This document shows positions 6,170 through 8,588 of a stretch of 8,588 nt of DNA, piece by piece (within the stretch, counting starts at the first letter, position 1; every line of letters starts with the position of its first letter). This DNA is from RGIG5057 sp964642045. Lineage in GTDB: Bacteria; Bacillota; Clostridia; TANB77; CAG-465. Location of the stretch: contig CAZXLZ010000052.1 of NCBI GenBank assembly GCA_964642045.1, positions 1 through 8,588 on the forward strand, given 5' to 3'. Made by a program: the position numbers and the translations under genes. The notes below the pieces were generated by a model that was not told where the DNA came from, ran no database searches, and saw only the letters and a list, made by a program, of their open reading frames with translations.

Positions 6170-7975
6170 ATGTATAATAAAGAAAATATTAGAAATTTTA
6201 GTATAATAGCACATATAGATCATGGAAAATCAACTCTTTCTGATAGGCTTCTTCAAATGACTGGAACTATAGAAGAAAGAAATATGAAAGAGCAACTTTT
6301 AGATAATATGGATATCGAAAGGGAAAGAGGTATTACTATAAAATCTCAAGCTGTAAGGATGATATATACAGCAAGAGACGGAAAAGAATATGTTTTAAAT
6401 TTGATAGATACTCCAGGACACGTAGATTTTAACTATGAAGTGTCAAGGAGCCTGGCTGCTTGTGAAGGAGCTGTTTTAGTAGTAGATAGTACTCAAGGAG
6501 TAGAGGCACAAACTTTAGCTAATGTATATTTGGCTCTTGATAATAATCTAGAGATTATACCAGTTATAAATAAAATAGATCTTCCATCTGCAAGGCCATT
6601 AGAGGTAAAAAAAGAGATAGAAGATATAATAGGAATAGAGGCTATGGATGCACCAGAGGTATCGGCTAAAACAGGTATAAATATGGAAGCTGTACTTGAA
6701 GAAATAGTAACAAAAGTGCCATCTCCAAAAGGTGATGAAAAAGCACCTACTACTGCCCTTATCTTTGACTGCGTATATGATAATTATAAAGGTGCAGTAG
6801 TATACGTTAGAATATTTGATGGTATTTTAAAAAAAGGTGATAAAATTATTACAATGTCTAACCAAAACGAATTTGAGATAACAGAGGTTGGATATTTTAA
6901 GCCAGGCCAGTATATTGAAAGTGATGTCCTTATGGCAGGTGAAGTTGGATATATTGCAGCAAGTATAAAGAAAGTGTCAGATGTTAGAGTAGGAGATACC
7001 ATCACATTAAAAGAAAATCCATGCACAGTAGCTCTTAAAGGATATAGACCAGTACAGTCCATGGTATACTGCGGAATTTATCCAGCTGATGGTAGTGATT
7101 ATGAAAGTTTAAAAGATGCTTTAGAAAAGCTTAAACTAAATGATGCATCATTAAATTATGATTTAGAAACTTCAGCGGCACTAGGGCATGGTTTTAGATG
7201 TGGATTTTTAGGACTTCTACATATGGAGATAATTGAGGAAAGATTAGAAAGAGAGTATGATTTAAATTTAATTACAACAGCCCCATCTGTTGTGTATAAA
7301 GTTCATAAAACAAATGGAGAGATCTTGGAGTTATATAATCCTTGTGAACTTCCAAAAGCGCAGGAAATAGATTATTTAGAAGAGCCTATTGCTAAAACTG
7401 AGATAATAGTACCTAAAGAATATGTTGGAAATGTTATGGAACTAGCAACAGAAAGAAGAGGAGAGTATATAAATTTAAAATATATAGATGAAAATAGGGT
7501 GAGTTTAGAATATTTTATGCCACTTAATGAGATAATCTATGACTTTTTTAATAGCTTAAAGTCTAAGTCTAGGGGATATGCTTCATTTGATTATGAAATA
7601 GCAAAATATGAAAGATCAAAGCTTTCTAAACTTGATATATTATTAAATGGAGAGATAGTAGATGCTTTATCTATCATAGTGCACTCATCTAAAGCAGAAA
7701 CAAGGGGAAGAAAAATGGCAGAAAAGCTAAAAGAAATTATTCCAAGACAGCTTTTTGAAATTCCTATACAAGCTGCAATAGGTTCAAAAGTGATAGCTAG
7801 AGAAACTGTTAAAGCTTTAAGAAAAGATGTTCTTGCTAAATGCTATGGTGGAGACATTTCAAGAAAGAAAAAGCTTTTAGAAAAACAAAAAGAGGGTAAA
7901 AAGAGAATGAGACAGGTAGGATCAGTTGAACTTCCTCAAGATGCGTTTATGACTGTACTTAAGCTTGATGAATAA
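6170..7975 (+). CDS. lepA: Elongation factor 4 (LepA), ribosome-associated GTPase
   Basis: This translational GTPase acts on the ribosome; back-translocation and roles in initiation or 30S assembly have been proposed. At 601 residues it has the usual length. GTP-binding motifs are all intact: G1 AHIDHGKST (14-22), G2 in RERGIT (51-56), G3 DTPGH (80-84), G4 NKID (134-137), G5 SAKTG (165-169). H84 of DTPGH is the expected catalytic His. The LepA-specific LGHGFRCGFLGLLHMEI segment and the basic C-terminal domain ending KKRMRQVGSVELPQDAFMTVLKLDE are present, separating it from EF-G, TypA and RF3. The start is supported by GAAAGGA 8 nt upstream and by MYNKENIRNFSIIAHIDHGKS matching the usual LepA N-terminus. 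Terminators on both sides and its own promoter make it monocistronic. hemW, which often follows lepA in Firmicutes, is absent. Confidence 0.98.
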   Translation: MYNKENIRNFSIIAHIDHGKSTLSDRLLQMTGTIEERNMKEQLLDNMDIERERGITIKSQAVRMIYTARDGKEYVLNLIDTPGHVDFNYEVSRSLAACEGAVLVVDSTQGVEAQTLANVYLALDNNLEIIPVINKIDLPSARPLEVKKEIEDIIGIEAMDAPEVSAKTGINMEAVLEEIVTKVPSPKGDEKAPTTALIFDCVYDNYKGAVVYVRIFDGILKKGDKIITMSNQNEFEITEVGYFKPGQYIESDVLMAGEVGYIAASIKKVSDVRVGDTITLKENPCTVALKGYRPVQSMVYCGIYPADGSDYESLKDALEKLKLNDASLNYDLETSAALGHGFRCGFLGLLHMEIIEERLEREYDLNLITTAPSVVYKVHKTNGEILELYNPCELPKAQEIDYLEEPIAKTEIIVPKEYVGNVMELATERRGEYINLKYIDENRVSLEYFMPLNEIIYDFFNSLKSKSRGYASFDYEIAKYERSKLSKLDILLNGEIVDALSIIVHSSKAETRGRKMAEKLKEIIPRQLFEIPIQAAIGSKVIARETVKALRKDVLAKCYGGDISRKKKLLEKQKEGKKRMRQVGSVELPQDAFMTVLKLDE

Positions 7976-7989
7976 TAAAGTAAACAAAT

Positions 7990-8015
7990 GCCAAGCAGCA
8001 AAAAAGCTGCTTGGC
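7990..8015. terminator. Bidirectional intrinsic terminator between lepA and the convergent gene
   Basis: A perfect 10-bp GC-rich stem, GCCAAGCAGC / GCTGCTTGGC, has a 6-A loop, 14 nt past the lepA stop. The plus-strand tail (TATTATAAAT) is weak. The minus-strand tail (ATTTGTTTACTTT) is more T-rich, so the hairpin probably serves both converging transcripts. Confidence 0.78.
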
Positions 8016-8045
8016 TATTATAAATATTGCTACACCTGTGCTAAC

Positions 8046-8402
8046 TTAGCAGTAGCAAGGAGTGCAATACCTGCTTCCTTTTATCAGTGGCATTTTTTGC
8101 GCTATAAGACTTAAGTATCTTTCAACATCGCTTTCACGGGAGTCGTCAGATACTCTTACAAGTATACCATCAACAATAATTGATGTATTGTAGCGGTATA
8201 CAGCATTATAGGCGATCGCTTTATAAACATCCTTCTGATTTATATCTTTTGAAAAATAAATTCCGTCTGAAAAAAGAAATATAACTCTGTGTGTTTGTGA
8301 ATCACTTAAATTAAGTGATTTGGCTGCATTTTCTTCTGTGAGCTTAACATCAGAAGGCTCAACTCTAAATAAATTTTTGCGCATTTGAAAATTCTTTTGC
8401 AT
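8046..8402 (-). CDS. Small protein of unknown function with a Cys-rich C-terminus
   Basis: The ATG at 8400-8402 follows GGAGG (8411-8415) with 8 nt between, a strong start. A TTG five codons earlier overlaps that ribosome binding site and is unlikely. The product is 118 residues and begins MQKNFQMRKNLFRVEPSDVK. It has no signal peptide or membrane segment, so it is probably cytoplasmic. A central predicted alpha/beta stretch (THRVIFLFSDGIYFS, then SIIVDGILVRVSDDS) is followed by a helix (ESDVERYLSLIAQKM) and a terminal CTPCYC (113-118) in which three of the last six residues are Cys. This could be a metal site or a disulfide/thiol centre. I do not recognise a family. It is convergent with lepA and shares its terminator. 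Its codon use resembles the other genes, with a few GC-richer codons (CGG, GCG, CGA in the opposite sense). It is confidently a gene; its role is unknown. Confidence 0.83.
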   Translation of the reverse strand: MQKNFQMRKNLFRVEPSDVKLTEENAAKSLNLSDSQTHRVIFLFSDGIYFSKDINQKDVYKAIAYNAVYRYNTSIIVDGILVRVSDDSRESDVERYLSLIAQKMPLIKGSRYCTPCYC

Positions 8403-8460
8403 TTTATGTTCCTCCAATTTTAGTTAAAATATAAATTTAGCTTTCTACGAATTAGTTACT

Positions 8461-8497
8461 ATTATATTATATTATATGCATATAAGTTAATGAACAA
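8461..8497 (-). promoter_or_regulatory. Tentative promoter of the small Cys-rich gene
   Basis: On the minus strand three overlapping TATAAT hexamers occur (8471-8476, 8466-8471, 8461-8466). Possible -35 partners are TTGTTC (8492-8497; spacers 15 or 20) and TTAACT (8485-8490; 18 nt to the last -10). None is ideal, so the exact start is uncertain. I see no gene in 8403-8588. Confidence 0.4.
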
Positions 8498-8588
8498 TAT
8501 ATATTTTAATTACATAATTTGTAATAAAATGTTGAATGTATAATTTAATGATTCAAAATATAATTCGGTTAAGTAATAGTATTATTCT

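Noticed and set aside
6784..7062. 92-codon minus-strand frame inside lepA
   Set aside because: It lies fully antisense to conserved LepA coding sequence and has no ribosome binding site.
8548..8588. Short plus-strand frame from ATG 8548 running off the right edge
   Set aside because: Only 13 codons are visible and there is no ribosome binding site; it cannot be supported as a gene.

Overview
The window is very AT-rich, uses ATA and other A/T-ending codons freely, reads TGG for Trp and TGA as stop, and has canonical sigma-A promoters with strong AGGAGG-type ribosome binding sites. It carries a LepA, a ribosomal protein S20, an IS200-type transposase remnant and a giant Thr-rich surface protein with Listeria/Bacteroides (InlB B-type) repeats. 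Together these point to a low-GC Gram-positive bacterium, most likely of class Clostridia (gut-type lineages often carry such repeat proteins). No species can be named from the sequence.

Layout, left to right. Positions 1-3994 (+) hold the 3' part of a very long repeat protein whose reading frame is still open at the left edge. It has two immunoglobulin/fibronectin-like units, one short InlB-type repeat, three ~168-173-residue long repeats, two further short InlB-type modules, a fourth long repeat and a Ser/Gly tail without a sortase signal. Positions 3995-4471 contain no intact gene. They hold a 13-bp terminator hairpin (4126-4165) and the left end of a decayed IS200-family element (about 4285-4476), including the first 26 codons of tnpA. 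That remnant runs directly into, and overlaps, the 3' end of rpsT (4472-4726, minus). rpsT is divergent from a gene for a single-pass membrane protein with an HEIFH zinc-metallopeptidase motif (4999-6033, +), which ends in a clear terminator. Then comes a monocistronic lepA (6170-7975, +), flanked by terminators and with its own extended -10 promoter. A convergent small gene of unknown function with a Cys-rich C-terminus (8046-8402, minus) closes the window; 8403-8588 appears to be its promoter region.

The genes do not form one system. rpsT and lepA are translation housekeeping genes that are neighbours in many Clostridia, often with sporulation/germination genes (gpr, spoIIP) between them. 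Here that slot holds the uncharacterised metallopeptidase, so this looks like a rearranged core locus. The most notable points are recent sequence homogenisation among repeats of the giant protein, an IS200 fragment that may have supplied both the stop codon and a terminator for rpsT, and the unrecognised membrane metallopeptidase.
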